This document shows positions 55,145-63,926 of a stretch of DNA of 64,000 nucleotides, in pieces. Position 1 is the stretch's first letter. Every line of letters begins with the position of its first letter. A program made the translations under genes and the position numbers. Location: assembly GCA_051653405.1 (NCBI GenBank), contig JBOFWC010000029.1, positions 1 through 64,000 of the forward strand, in the 5' to 3' direction. The notes under the pieces were generated by a model. It was given only the letters and a program-made list of their open reading frames with translations, did no database searches and had not been told where the DNA came from. The DNA comes from Proteocatella sp051653405 (GTDB taxonomy: Bacteria > Bacillota > Clostridia > Peptostreptococcales > Filifactoraceae).

Positions 55145-55156
55145 GGTTAAACCTAA
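55141..55156 (+). promoter_or_regulatory. Candidate enhancer (upstream activating) sequence
   Basis: TTAGGGTTAAACCTAA is a near-perfect 16-base palindrome at the activator stop codon, about 130 bases before the sigma-54 promoter. Distance and symmetry fit an enhancer-binding protein site. Confidence 0.5.
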
Positions 55157-55220
55157 TTGTAATGATATAATAATAACAATCTAGATTTAAGTGTATATTT
55201 TAAAAATATTAATTTAAACT

Positions 55221-55260
55221 AAAAAAAGAGTGATTTAAGAATGGTTTTACTCTTTTTTTA
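55221..55260 (+). terminator. Terminator after the sigma-54 activator
   Basis: AAAAAGAGT pairs with ACTCTTTTT across a 17-base loop and ends in T-run. Confidence 0.75.
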
Positions 55261-55287
55261 GTTTTTTATTTTATAAAATCCAAAAGT

Positions 55288-55303
55288 TGGAATGTAATTT
55301 GCT
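55288..55303 (+). promoter_or_regulatory. Sigma-54 promoter (-24/-12)
   Basis: TGGAATGTAATTTGCT: the GG and GC are exactly ten bases apart, and TTTGC matches the -12 element. It lies 34 bases before the start codon of the gamma-glutamyl hydrolase. No sigma-A promoter is evident here. Confidence 0.75.
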
Positions 55304-55337
55304 ATTATATATTACTGAAAATATAAGGAGGTTTAAA

Positions 55338-56066
55338 ATGAGAGTACCAATTATCGGAATTTCTGGAAGTATAATGAAAGATGACGGCGGGATGTTTCCT
55401 GGCTACAAGAGAGCATATGTGAATGATGACTACATACAGGCAGTATTAAATGCAGGTGGAATACCAATAATACTTCCTATAGTGGATGATGCTGAAAAAA
55501 TAAAGGAAGTTGTAGGAAACATAGATGGCCTACTGCTTTCAGGCGGACATGATGTAAATCCACTACTTTATGGAGAAGAGCCAGATACAAAGACTACAGA
55601 GATATTTCCAAGAAGAGATGCATATGATTTTGAGCTTATTAAATGTGCAGAAGAAAGAAATATTCCTACGATGGGCGTATGCAGAGGAATGCAGATAATG
55701 AATACTTACTACAAGGGAAGCAATTATCAAGACAACTGTTACAAAGAGGGATCTTATATAAAGCATTGGCAGGGACACACTCCTGATATGGCAACGCATA
55801 ATATTGAAGTTGAAAAAGGTACAAAGCTAGCAGCAATAATCGGGGATCAGCTACTTGTAAATTCTTTCCATCATCAATCAGTAAAAAAAGTAGGAGAAGG
55901 CTTTGTGGCAGCAGCTAAAGCAAAGGACGGAATAATAGAAGCTATAGAGAAAAAAGGAGAGCATTGGTGCATAGGACTTCAATTTCATCCAGAAATGATG
56001 GCCGCAAGCAATGAATCTATGAAAAATTTATTCAAAAAATTTGTAGAAGAATCGAGTAAGAGTTAA
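55338..56066 (+). CDS. Gamma-glutamyl-gamma-aminobutyrate hydrolase family protein
   Basis: A 242-residue class I glutamine-amidotransferase-like hydrolase (Peptidase C26). The nucleophile is in MGVCRGMQI, the His and Glu in LQFHPEMMA, and LLLSGGHDVNPLLYGEEP is the family front motif, as in PuuD. It would release glutamate from a gamma-glutamyl compound, such as a gamma-glutamylated amine or peptide. It is followed 17 bases later by an amino-acid permease and lies behind the sigma-54 promoter. Confidence 0.93.
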   Translation: MRVPIIGISGSIMKDDGGMFPGYKRAYVNDDYIQAVLNAGGIPIILPIVDDAEKIKEVVGNIDGLLLSGGHDVNPLLYGEEPDTKTTEIFPRRDAYDFELIKCAEERNIPTMGVCRGMQIMNTYYKGSNYQDNCYKEGSYIKHWQGHTPDMATHNIEVEKGTKLAAIIGDQLLVNSFHHQSVKKVGEGFVAAAKAKDGIIEAIEKKGEHWCIGLQFHPEMMAASNESMKNLFKKFVEESSKS

Positions 56067-56083
56067 AAACTGGGAGGAAATTA

Positions 56084-57478
56084 ATGAAAAATAAATTCGG
56101 ATTTTGGTCAATTGTACTTTTGACCATTAATAGTATTATAGGAACAGGAATATTTTTATCACCAGCAGGCGTTGTAAAGGAAGCAGGAACTTACACACCA
56201 CTAATCTATGTTTTAGCAGGGCTTTTTGCAATTATACTAGCGATTACATTTGCTTCAGCAGCAAAATATGTAAACAAAAATGGTTCAGCATATGCATACG
56301 CAAAAACTGCATTTGGGGATAACTTAGGATATTATGTAGGAATAACGCGTTTTGTAGCAGGCTCTATTGCTTGGGGAGTAATGGCAACTGCGGTTGTGCG
56401 TACAACTATAGGAATCTTTGCAGGCTCAGAAGCGGCAACGATGGGAAATATTACAATTGGATTTTTAGTGTTAATGGCAATTCTTTTAACAATTGTATTT
56501 TCAGGCTCATTTATCACAAAGATTGCAAGTAATGTATCTACGGTAGGTAAAGTAACAGCACTTGTCGTAGCAGTAATTGCAGGCTTCTTTGTTTTCTTTA
56601 AAACAGGTCAAAATCATTTTTATGAAATAAGCACAATTACAAATGAAGCAGGCGAGCTAATGATTCAGCCTATGGATACTACAATATTTGTAGGTGCAAT
56701 ATTATCAGCGTTTTATGCTTTCACTGGATTTGAGTCAGTTGCATCAGCAGCTTCAGAAATGGAATCACCAGAAAAAAATCTTCCAAAAGCGATTCCACTT
56801 GCAATTGGAATTATAACATTAATTTATGTTAGTGTTGTAACTATTGCAATGGTAATAAATCCTGAAGCCCTTTTAAATTCAACAGAACCAGTTATACTAG
56901 CATCTGCATTTGAAAATCCATTAATCAAAAATATTATCATATATGGGGCAGTAATATCTATGTTTGGAATAAACATTGCAGCAGCCTTTGGAACACCAAG
57001 AATTTTTGAAGCTATGGCAGAAGAAGGACAGTTACCAGTAATGCTTTCTAAGAAAACTCAAAAAGGAGTTCCTCTATTTGCATTTATAGTTACAGCAGCA
57101 ATGGCGATTGTAGTGCCAATGGCATTCCAATATGATATGCGTGGAATTATGATCATAAGTTCAGTTTCAAGATTTATTCAGTTCCTAGTAGTACCAATGG
57201 CAGTAATTTTATTCTTCTATGATAAAAATAAGCAGCCTAAAATTGAAACTGCTAAAAAAGTATTTTTCACAGATGTTATTATTCCAATATTAGCATTTAT
57301 AGCATCAGTCTTCTTAATGTACAAGTTCTCATGGGCAAGTCAGTTCTCTATGACAACTGAAGCTGGAGAAACAGTGAAAAATTATTATGCAATTGGAGCA
57401 ATGCTTGTAGGCTATATCATTTTACCGATAGCATTATTTATACCTTACAAAATGGGACTTTACAAAAAACAAGCATAA
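56084..57478 (+). CDS. APC-family amino acid permease
   Basis: 464 residues with about twelve helices. NSIIGTGIFLSPAGVV and FYAFTGFESVASAASEMESPEKNLP are APC signatures. Neighbour of the gamma-glutamyl hydrolase and of a sigma-54 activator, so it probably brings in an amino acid or amine catabolised by the cell. Exact substrate unknown. Confidence 0.88.
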   Translation: MKNKFGFWSIVLLTINSIIGTGIFLSPAGVVKEAGTYTPLIYVLAGLFAIILAITFASAAKYVNKNGSAYAYAKTAFGDNLGYYVGITRFVAGSIAWGVMATAVVRTTIGIFAGSEAATMGNITIGFLVLMAILLTIVFSGSFITKIASNVSTVGKVTALVVAVIAGFFVFFKTGQNHFYEISTITNEAGELMIQPMDTTIFVGAILSAFYAFTGFESVASAASEMESPEKNLPKAIPLAIGIITLIYVSVVTIAMVINPEALLNSTEPVILASAFENPLIKNIIIYGAVISMFGINIAAAFGTPRIFEAMAEEGQLPVMLSKKTQKGVPLFAFIVTAAMAIVVPMAFQYDMRGIMIISSVSRFIQFLVVPMAVILFFYDKNKQPKIETAKKVFFTDVIIPILAFIASVFLMYKFSWASQFSMTTEAGETVKNYYAIGAMLVGYIILPIALFIPYKMGLYKKQA

Positions 57479-57554
57479 AATTTTTATAAGCTAAAATTAT
57501 GTGAACTTAGCTGTTATATAAATGAAAAATCGAAGTTAAAAATTAATAATGATT

Positions 57555-57595
57555 AAAATCCATTTTAGGGGATATCCTAAAATGGATTTTTTTTC
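57555..57595 (+). terminator. Terminator after the permease
   Basis: AAAATCCATTTTAGG (57555-57569) pairs perfectly with 57576-57590, followed by eight T. Confidence 0.9.
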
Positions 57596-57596
57596 C

Positions 57597-57625
57597 TTGA
57601 AAACGCCTTCTCGTAATGATAGAAT
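57597..57625 (+). promoter_or_regulatory. Sigma-A promoter for buk
   Basis: TTGAAA (57597-57602), 17-base spacer, TAGAAT (57620-57625). Confidence 0.7.
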
Positions 57626-57658
57626 AAGGGTAACTTATTATTGAAGGAGAACTTAATT

Positions 57659-58714
57659 ATGAAGATTTTAGCAATAAACCCTGGATCAACTTCCACAAAG
57701 ATTGCATTATATGAAGACAAAGAACTTTTATTTAAAGAATCCTTAGAACACTCAAATGAGGAATTATCTAAATTCTCAAGCATAGGCGAGCAATTTGCTA
57801 TGAGAAAAGAAAGTATTTTAAACGTTTTAAATCAAAATGGATACAAAGTAGAAGATTTAAGTGCAGTTGTAGGAAGAGGTGGACTGCTTCCACCAGTTAA
57901 ATCAGGCGCTTATGAAGTAAATGAGCTTATGGTAGATGTACTTAAAAATAGACCAGTAGTAGAACACGCTTCAAATCTGGGCGGAATAATTGCTCACGAT
58001 ATTGCTAAATCAGTAAATATCCCTGCATACATATATGATTCAGTTGCAGTTGATGAACTTCAAGATGTAGCAAGAATTACAGGCCTTAAAGAAATCGTGA
58101 GAGGAAGCCAGTCTCACTGTCTGAACATGAGAGCGGCAGCTATTAAAACTGCTGAGGAAATGGGAAAAACATATCCAGAAATAAATGCAGTAGTAGCTCA
58201 TTTAGGAGGCGGAATTTCACTAAGTGCGCATAAACATGGAAGAATGCTTGAAATCGTATCAGACGATGAAGGTCCATTTTCTCCCGAAAGATCAGGAAGA
58301 CTTCCTATCAAAAACTTTATAAAGCTATGTGCAAAATATGATGCTAAAGAGCTTGGCAAGATGGTTAGAGGAAATGGAGGCCTTGTTTCCTTGCTTGGAA
58401 CAAATAGTGCATTAGATGTTCAAAAAATGATAGATGGCGGAGATGAATATGCAAAGCTAGTATACGAAGCTATGGCTTATCAAATTTCAAAATCAATTGG
58501 AGAGCTAGCGGTAGTATTAGATGGAGAAGTAGATGCAATTGTTATAACAGGAGGAATCGCATATTCTAAATTTATAACAGAATATATAACTAAAAAAGTA
58601 CAATTCATAGCACCTGTTAAAATTCTTCCAGGAGAAAATGAATTAGAATCTTTAGCATTTGGAGCATATAGAGTGCTTAAAGGCGAAGAAGAAGCAAGAG
58701 TATTTGCAGAATAA
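57659..58714 (+). CDS. buk: Butyrate kinase
   Basis: 351 residues of the acetokinase family. AINPGSTSTKIALYED, AHLGGGISLSAHKHGRM and TGGIAYSKF are family motifs, and the length fits butyrate kinase (acetate kinase is about 400). It makes ATP from butyryl-phosphate at the end of fermentation, or works in the reverse direction; branched-chain acyl phosphates are also possible. No phosphotransbutyrylase gene is in the window. The ATG at 57659 has AAGGAG; the TTG at 57641 precedes the site and is rejected. Confidence 0.93.
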   Translation: MKILAINPGSTSTKIALYEDKELLFKESLEHSNEELSKFSSIGEQFAMRKESILNVLNQNGYKVEDLSAVVGRGGLLPPVKSGAYEVNELMVDVLKNRPVVEHASNLGGIIAHDIAKSVNIPAYIYDSVAVDELQDVARITGLKEIVRGSQSHCLNMRAAAIKTAEEMGKTYPEINAVVAHLGGGISLSAHKHGRMLEIVSDDEGPFSPERSGRLPIKNFIKLCAKYDAKELGKMVRGNGGLVSLLGTNSALDVQKMIDGGDEYAKLVYEAMAYQISKSIGELAVVLDGEVDAIVITGGIAYSKFITEYITKKVQFIAPVKILPGENELESLAFGAYRVLKGEEEARVFAE

Positions 58715-58744
58715 CAATTTAATATATTTTTTGGGAGGTATAAA

Positions 58745-59989
58745 ATGGAATTTCGAATGACAGCAAAACATGCTCAGTGGCCGAGAGAAAACGACCCAAT
58801 ATTTGCAATCGCAGGAAGAGCAAAGGAAGCACAAACAAAATTTGGCATGGAAAATGTAATTGATGCTACAATAGGAGCCCTTGTAGATGATCAGGGCGCA
58901 CTTATCTGCATGGACAGTGTTTACAGCACATTAAAATCACTGCCTAATGCAAGAATAGCAGCATATGCAGCCCTTGCAGGTCAACCTGACTTCTTAAGCT
59001 CAGTAGAAAAAGCATGTTTTAGAGAATTTAGACCAGATGCACATATTAGAACTGTAGCTACACCAGGAGGTACAGGCGCTATCAAACACGCTGTATGGGG
59101 ATATACTAATCCAGGCGACAAGATTCTAGTTGCAGACTGGTACTGGTCAGCATATGGCACTATAGCTGGAGAAGTTGGAAGAAGTCTTACTCATCATAAG
59201 CTTTTTGACGAAAATGGTAATTTTAATACCGCATCATTTAAAGAAAATTTTGATAAGCTTGTAGATGAACAAAAAAGAGTGCTTACAATAATAAATTCAC
59301 CAGCACAAAACCCTACAGGATACAGCCTTTCTGACGAAGAATGGGATGGCGTTTTAGAAATAATGAAGGCTAAGGCAGAAAACAAAGAAAATAAATTAAT
59401 TCTATTTGTAGATACTGCATACATTGACTTTGCAGGAGAAGGCTTTGAAAGAAGAGAATTCTTCAAAAAATTCAGCAACCTTCCAGAAAATATATTTATA
59501 ATAGTAGGTTACAGTATGTCTAAAGGCTATACAATGTATGGACTTAGATCAGGAGCTGTAATTGGAATTTCATCAAACGAAGATATAGTAGAAGATTTCT
59601 ATTATGCATGTCTTCACGCAGGAAGAGCTAACTGGTCAAATGGAACAAGAGGCGCTATGGAAGTTATGACAGAAATAGAATCTCATCCAGAAAAATTAGA
59701 AGCTTATGAAAAAGAAGTGCTTATGTACAAAAAGATGCTTAGAGCAAGAGCAGCAGCTTTCGTAAAGGCTTCAGCAGAGGCCGGCCTTGAGATACTTCCA
59801 TATAGAGATGGGTTCTTTACCTCAATTCCTCATGAAGACCCAAAAGCTGTAGTAGAAAAGCTTACAGAATACAATATCTTTGCAGTACCGCTAAAAATGG
59901 GAGTAAGATTTGCAGTATGTGCAGTTTCAGAAGAAAACTGTGCAAAAGCGCCAGCCCTTATCAAAAAGGCAATAGATGCATTAAAATAA
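58745..59989 (+). CDS. Aminotransferase class I/II (aromatic or aspartate type)
   Basis: 414 residues. The PLP lysine is in YSMSKGYTMYGLRSG, with INSPAQNPTGYSLS and FVDTAYIDFAG for cofactor and substrate. Length and pattern resemble clostridial aromatic-amino-acid aminotransferases. The GGGAGG site is 30 bases after buk, so both share a message. It would produce a 2-keto acid from an amino acid, consistent with amino-acid fermentation with the permease and kinase nearby. Confidence 0.88.
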   Translation: MEFRMTAKHAQWPRENDPIFAIAGRAKEAQTKFGMENVIDATIGALVDDQGALICMDSVYSTLKSLPNARIAAYAALAGQPDFLSSVEKACFREFRPDAHIRTVATPGGTGAIKHAVWGYTNPGDKILVADWYWSAYGTIAGEVGRSLTHHKLFDENGNFNTASFKENFDKLVDEQKRVLTIINSPAQNPTGYSLSDEEWDGVLEIMKAKAENKENKLILFVDTAYIDFAGEGFERREFFKKFSNLPENIFIIVGYSMSKGYTMYGLRSGAVIGISSNEDIVEDFYYACLHAGRANWSNGTRGAMEVMTEIESHPEKLEAYEKEVLMYKKMLRARAAAFVKASAEAGLEILPYRDGFFTSIPHEDPKAVVEKLTEYNIFAVPLKMGVRFAVCAVSEENCAKAPALIKKAIDALK

Positions 59990-60021
59990 AATAAAAAAAC
60001 AAAAAAATCGGGGAGGATTTT

Positions 60022-61569
60022 ATGAAAAAGAAAATCAGTAAATTACTTGCGGTAGTTATGCTTATGACTACAATGCTTACAGGAACAAGCTTTGCCGCAG
60101 ACGAACAAAAGAAAATAACTATAATTCACACAAATGATACTCACTCATATGTATCAGATAATGGTAAAGATGTAGTAGGGTTTGCAAAACTATCTACATA
60201 TGTTCAAGATTTAAAGAAAAAAGAAAATGTACTTTTATTAGATGCTGGGGATATGTTCCAAGGACTTCCTTTTGCAAATATTGAAAAAGGACAAAGTGTT
60301 ATTCCAGTAGCTAACCTTATGGGATATGATGCAATGGCTGTAGGAAATCATGAATTTGATTTTGGAATGGCAAACCTTATAGATATATCTAAAAAAATTA
60401 ACTTCCCAATGCTTTCAGCTAACGTATACAAAGATGGAAAACAAGTATTCCCATCATATATAGTTAAAGAAGTAAATGGAGTTAAAGTAGGTATATTTGG
60501 AATGACTACACCAGAAACTAAATTCAAAACTCATCCAGATAATATAGTGGGCTGTGAATTTAAAGATATGATAGAGTCTTCTAAAAAGACAGTTAAAGAT
60601 CTTAAAGAAAAAGAAAAAGTAGATGTAGTAGTTATGCTTGCACACTTAGGATTATATGAGGGCGATTACACTTCAGATAAAGTGGCACAGGCAGTAGATG
60701 GCATAGACGTTATAATAGATGGACATAGCCATACAAAACTTGATAAAGGGCTTATGGTAAAAAATACTCTTATAGCAAGTACTGGTTCATACCTTAAAAA
60801 TGTAGGTAAAGTAGAAATTCAGTTTGCAAATGGAAAAGTAACTGACAAAAAATCAAGTCTTTTAGCATATGATGCATTTAAAGATGTTAAACCAAACGTT
60901 GCAATTGCAGATCAAATTACAAAAATAACAGCAGAGCAAGATAAAATGCTTTCAAAAGTAGTAGGAAAAACAGCGGTAGAGTTAGTTGGAGAAAGAGGCG
61001 TTGTAAGAACTGGAGAATCAAATCTAGGACAGCTTGCAGCGGATTCTATGAGAGATTTAACAGGCGCTCAAATTGCTATAACAAACGGTGGCGGAATAAG
61101 AGCTTCTATAAAAGCTGGCGATATAACAATGAAAGATTTAGTAACAGTATTCCCATTTGGAAACACAGTTATGGTAAAAAATATGAAAGGAAGCGATATA
61201 GTAGCAGCCCTTGAATATGGAACAAGTGACTACCCAGTAGAAAAAGGCGCATTCCCTCATGTTTCAGGAATTACATTTACAGTAGATCCAAACGCAGAAA
61301 AAGGAAAACGTGTAAGTGATGTTAAAGTTGGAACAGAAGCAATAAACAAAGATAAAGTTTACGCTGTAGTTACAAATGACTTTATGGCAGCAGGTGGAGA
61401 TGGATATGAAATGATGAAACCATATCCAATCGTTAAAGAATACAACACACTTATGGATACACTTCTTGGATATATCCAAAAAACTGGAGAAATAAAAGGT
61501 AAACTAGAAACTAGAATTACTATAAAACCAGTTAAAGAAGCGGCTGTTTCAACTCAAAAAGCTGCATAA
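60022..61569 (+). CDS. Secreted 5'-nucleotidase / metallophosphatase
   Basis: 515 residues. Signal peptide (MKKKISKLLAVVML, cleavage after SFA). Metallophosphatase domain: IIHTNDTHSY, LDAGDMFQG, GNHEFDFG, LAHLGL and DGHSHTK. C-terminal nucleotidase domain: NGGGIRASIKAGD and NDFMAAGGDGY. UshA-like; it would release phosphate and nucleosides outside the cell. No wall-anchor signal at the C-terminus. Confidence 0.93.
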   Translation: MKKKISKLLAVVMLMTTMLTGTSFAADEQKKITIIHTNDTHSYVSDNGKDVVGFAKLSTYVQDLKKKENVLLLDAGDMFQGLPFANIEKGQSVIPVANLMGYDAMAVGNHEFDFGMANLIDISKKINFPMLSANVYKDGKQVFPSYIVKEVNGVKVGIFGMTTPETKFKTHPDNIVGCEFKDMIESSKKTVKDLKEKEKVDVVVMLAHLGLYEGDYTSDKVAQAVDGIDVIIDGHSHTKLDKGLMVKNTLIASTGSYLKNVGKVEIQFANGKVTDKKSSLLAYDAFKDVKPNVAIADQITKITAEQDKMLSKVVGKTAVELVGERGVVRTGESNLGQLAADSMRDLTGAQIAITNGGGIRASIKAGDITMKDLVTVFPFGNTVMVKNMKGSDIVAALEYGTSDYPVEKGAFPHVSGITFTVDPNAEKGKRVSDVKVGTEAINKDKVYAVVTNDFMAAGGDGYEMMKPYPIVKEYNTLMDTLLGYIQKTGEIKGKLETRITIKPVKEAAVSTQKAA

Positions 61570-61596
61570 TATTTTTATTGAGATAAGGACGATATA

Positions 61597-62634
61597 ATGA
61601 AAAATTTAATCAAGCTTATGTCAGTGATGCTATTTATAAGCTTAATGCTTACAGGTTGCATTGGTGATAAAAACGAAGATAATACAAAAAAATCATTAGA
61701 AACCTATTTACAGTCAGAAGAAAACACCAAATATGTATATGATGGCAGTGGCTCAGAATATGCAGGGTTTGACTCTTGGGTTGATTATAAAGCCGAAGGA
61801 ATGCTTCAGCTTAGAACAAACAACTCAGGTACCGAGATGGTAAAGGTTTATAAAGTGGCAGATGGAAAACTTACGCTTTCCTTCATGAGACCAGAAACCT
61901 ATTATAGAGAAAACTTCTTAAATGAAAACCCAAATTCAACTGAAGTTGTTCTTATGGAGCCAATCCAAACAGGAACTTCTTGGAAGCTTGAAACAGGAGA
62001 AGAAAGAAGTATAACAAATACCGAAGCCGAAGTAGAAACTCCATCAGGAAACTACAAGGCGGTAGAAGTTACTACGGTTTATGAAGATTCGACCACAAAA
62101 GATTATTATGTTCAGGGAATAGGGCTTGTAAAATCTGTATTTACAGGTGCAGATGAATTTGAAGTTACATCAGTTTTATCAAGCATAGAAAAAGATCAGA
62201 AACTAAAGCAGACAGTAAACCTTTACTATCCTAATTTAGAAGAAGATAAATATTATTATAAAGAAGTAGACCTTCTTTTTGCAACAAATGATGAAACAAA
62301 AGATATATTTACAAAAGCTTATAAGGAAAATAAACCTGAAAAAGCAGAAATAGTATTTAGTGAAAATGCATCTATTAATAAATTTTCATTCGACTTTGAA
62401 AATGGAATTGTTAAATTAGATATGAATGAAGCCTTTCTTCAAGATATGAATGCCGGCTCAGCTTATGAAAGCATGATACTTCAAAGTATGGCGGCAACTT
62501 TCGGAAACTATTGTTATGGTGATAAGTTAACCCTTACGGTAGATGGAAAACCATACGAGTCAGGACATATATTATTGGACGAAGAAAATTATATTCAATC
62601 TCAAATAGAACAAGAAGTTACAGAAGTAGAATAA
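61597..62634 (+). CDS. GerMN-domain lipoprotein
   Basis: 345 residues. Lipobox LTGC near residue 21, a middle beta-rich domain (about 45-200), and a C-terminal GerMN domain with LYYPNLEEDKYY, GIVKLDMNEAFLQDM and SAYESMILQSMAATFG. GerMN domains occur in spore-germination and wall-associated lipoproteins. It lies 27 bases behind the nucleotidase, so it is probably on the same message. Confidence 0.85.
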   Translation: MKNLIKLMSVMLFISLMLTGCIGDKNEDNTKKSLETYLQSEENTKYVYDGSGSEYAGFDSWVDYKAEGMLQLRTNNSGTEMVKVYKVADGKLTLSFMRPETYYRENFLNENPNSTEVVLMEPIQTGTSWKLETGEERSITNTEAEVETPSGNYKAVEVTTVYEDSTTKDYYVQGIGLVKSVFTGADEFEVTSVLSSIEKDQKLKQTVNLYYPNLEEDKYYYKEVDLLFATNDETKDIFTKAYKENKPEKAEIVFSENASINKFSFDFENGIVKLDMNEAFLQDMNAGSAYESMILQSMAATFGNYCYGDKLTLTVDGKPYESGHILLDEENYIQSQIEQEVTEVE

Positions 62635-62660
62635 ATACACAAATAAATAAAATAAACAAA

Positions 62661-62700
62661 AAACTGTCTGAAAAAAATATTTTTTCAGACAGTTTTTGTT
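62661..62700 (+). terminator. Terminator after the GerMN lipoprotein
   Basis: AAACTGTCTGAAAAA pairs with TTTTTCAGACAGTTT, then T-rich. Confidence 0.88.
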
Positions 62701-62758
62701 TATTTTTTGTGATATAATTATCATGTAATTCTAAACCCCCCAGAGTGAAGGAGGAAAA

Positions 62759-63535
62759 ATGCAAATAACAACAATAGCACCGAGAAAAAGCGGTGAAATA
62801 ACATCAAAAACAGGTGTTAAAAAAGAACAAACAAGTTTTAGTCAGGCCATGAAAGCGGCAGAAAGTAGTGCAAAGCAAGACAGTGTAAAAATATCTAACA
62901 GAAGTATTTCACAAAAATTAGAAGACCTAAAAGTAGAATTCGAAAAGACTGACTTTACAGGAATGAGTCAGGCACAAAAGGCAAAAATTTTATGGACAAA
63001 ATATGATGAGGCTTTTCCTGATTTCGATGCAAAATTTTATTTTGACCCAGAAAATTATGATACGATAGTAACACAATATAGGAAGGAGTCTGATAATTTA
63101 GGTATAAAATGGACAGATGAAGTATATAATGAAGCAATGGGATTTAAGGGAATGAGCAATGAGGAGATAGTAAGTGAGATAAATAAACGCTATCCTTCAA
63201 ATGACCCTATAACAAAGACTAAAGCCATACACATAATGGCAGCAAGTGGAGCTATAGACCCAAAAGCTGGAGATGAAATGAAAGAAAGCATGTGGAGAAA
63301 TATAGAGAAAAGAGTGTGTCAAGCGAGAGGGCTTAAGTGGAATACAATGGAAGCTGCAAATAGCCCAGGGCTTAAGCAGCTAATGCATAGCTATGCTCTA
63401 AATATGACGATGACATGGGACTCTATATTTGAGTGTGTAAGTGACAATGACAAACTTACACAGGAGCAACGTACAGATATACTTAAAGACATGGAAGTTG
63501 AGCTTAAGAATTTAAAAACAGAGAAGAGGGGTTAA
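62759..63535 (+). CDS. Hypothetical 258-residue protein
   Basis: Good GGAGG site. No signal peptide or membrane segment. The first 60 residues are Ser/Thr/Lys-rich and look disordered (SFSQAMKAAESSAKQDSVKISNRS), like N-termini of flagellar or hook-associated proteins in Clostridia. The rest is helical and acidic, with two Cys. It has its own terminators. No family recognised. Confidence 0.68.
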   Translation: MQITTIAPRKSGEITSKTGVKKEQTSFSQAMKAAESSAKQDSVKISNRSISQKLEDLKVEFEKTDFTGMSQAQKAKILWTKYDEAFPDFDAKFYFDPENYDTIVTQYRKESDNLGIKWTDEVYNEAMGFKGMSNEEIVSEINKRYPSNDPITKTKAIHIMAASGAIDPKAGDEMKESMWRNIEKRVCQARGLKWNTMEAANSPGLKQLMHSYALNMTMTWDSIFECVSDNDKLTQEQRTDILKDMEVELKNLKTEKRG

Positions 63536-63562
63536 ACGGCAATTTATTTTGTCGTTTTTTTG
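63535..63562 (+). terminator. Terminator after the hypothetical gene
   Basis: ACGGCAA pairs with TTGTCGT (one G-U) over a TTTATT loop and ends in seven T. The second hairpin element begins about 30 bases on. Confidence 0.75.
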
Positions 63563-63590
63563 CATTTTACATAGTATAAATAATAATAAA

Positions 63591-63715
63591 AAGTATCAAT
63601 AAATTATAGTGAATACATTTCTCCGAATGAATTCTGCAGCCTAGATGGATATCTAGGCGAAGCCCTAATGAGGGGAAATATGTTCACTATAATTTCACTA
63701 CAATTTTAATTTAAA
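63591..63715 (+). repeat. Hairpin element, copy 2
   Basis: The outer stem (63601-63624 with 63672-63695) has 23 of 24 positions paired, two of them G-U and one mismatch. It encloses GAATGAATTCTGCAG, a seven-base-pair hairpin on CCTAGAT with loop GGAT, and CGAAGCCCTAATGA. The right flank repeats a TTCACTA-type sequence. The core is the same as in copy 1 at 32131. The 391 bases from 63536 to 63926 hold only this element and terminators. Confidence 0.8.
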
Positions 63716-63734
63716 CTATAACTATCAATATTAA

Positions 63735-63765
63735 AGAGGCTACTGATTTTTTCAGTAGCCTCTGT
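63735..63765. terminator. Hairpin, probable terminator
   Basis: AGAGGCTACTGA pairs exactly with TCAGTAGCCTCT. A T-rich stretch lies on the minus strand side, so it may end the minus-strand ilvD message. From here to 63926 I see only a weaker stem (AAATTTTTCC with GGAAAAATTT). Confidence 0.6.
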
Positions 63766-63926
63766 GCTAAAATACTTAATTACAATAAGCATACAGTCGC
63801 AGATAAACTGCAAGCTCAAGTTTTACAGCTCTGCTGCATTGGTTAAAAATCAAAAGCGGGATTAATGATTTTTAGAAATTTTTCCTTTAAAATTACAGGG
63901 AAGCGGAAAAATTTTATGATTGTAAT

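Noticed and set aside
63625..63640. Cloning-vector polylinker, because GAATTC and CTGCAG sites are adjacent
   Set aside because: The same bases occur in copy 1 within a natural paired structure in native AT-rich flanks, and no other vector sequence is present.
63767..63926. T-box or other riboswitch in the last intergenic stretch
   Set aside because: It lies downstream of ilvD, not upstream of a biosynthetic gene, and the T-box consensus is absent.
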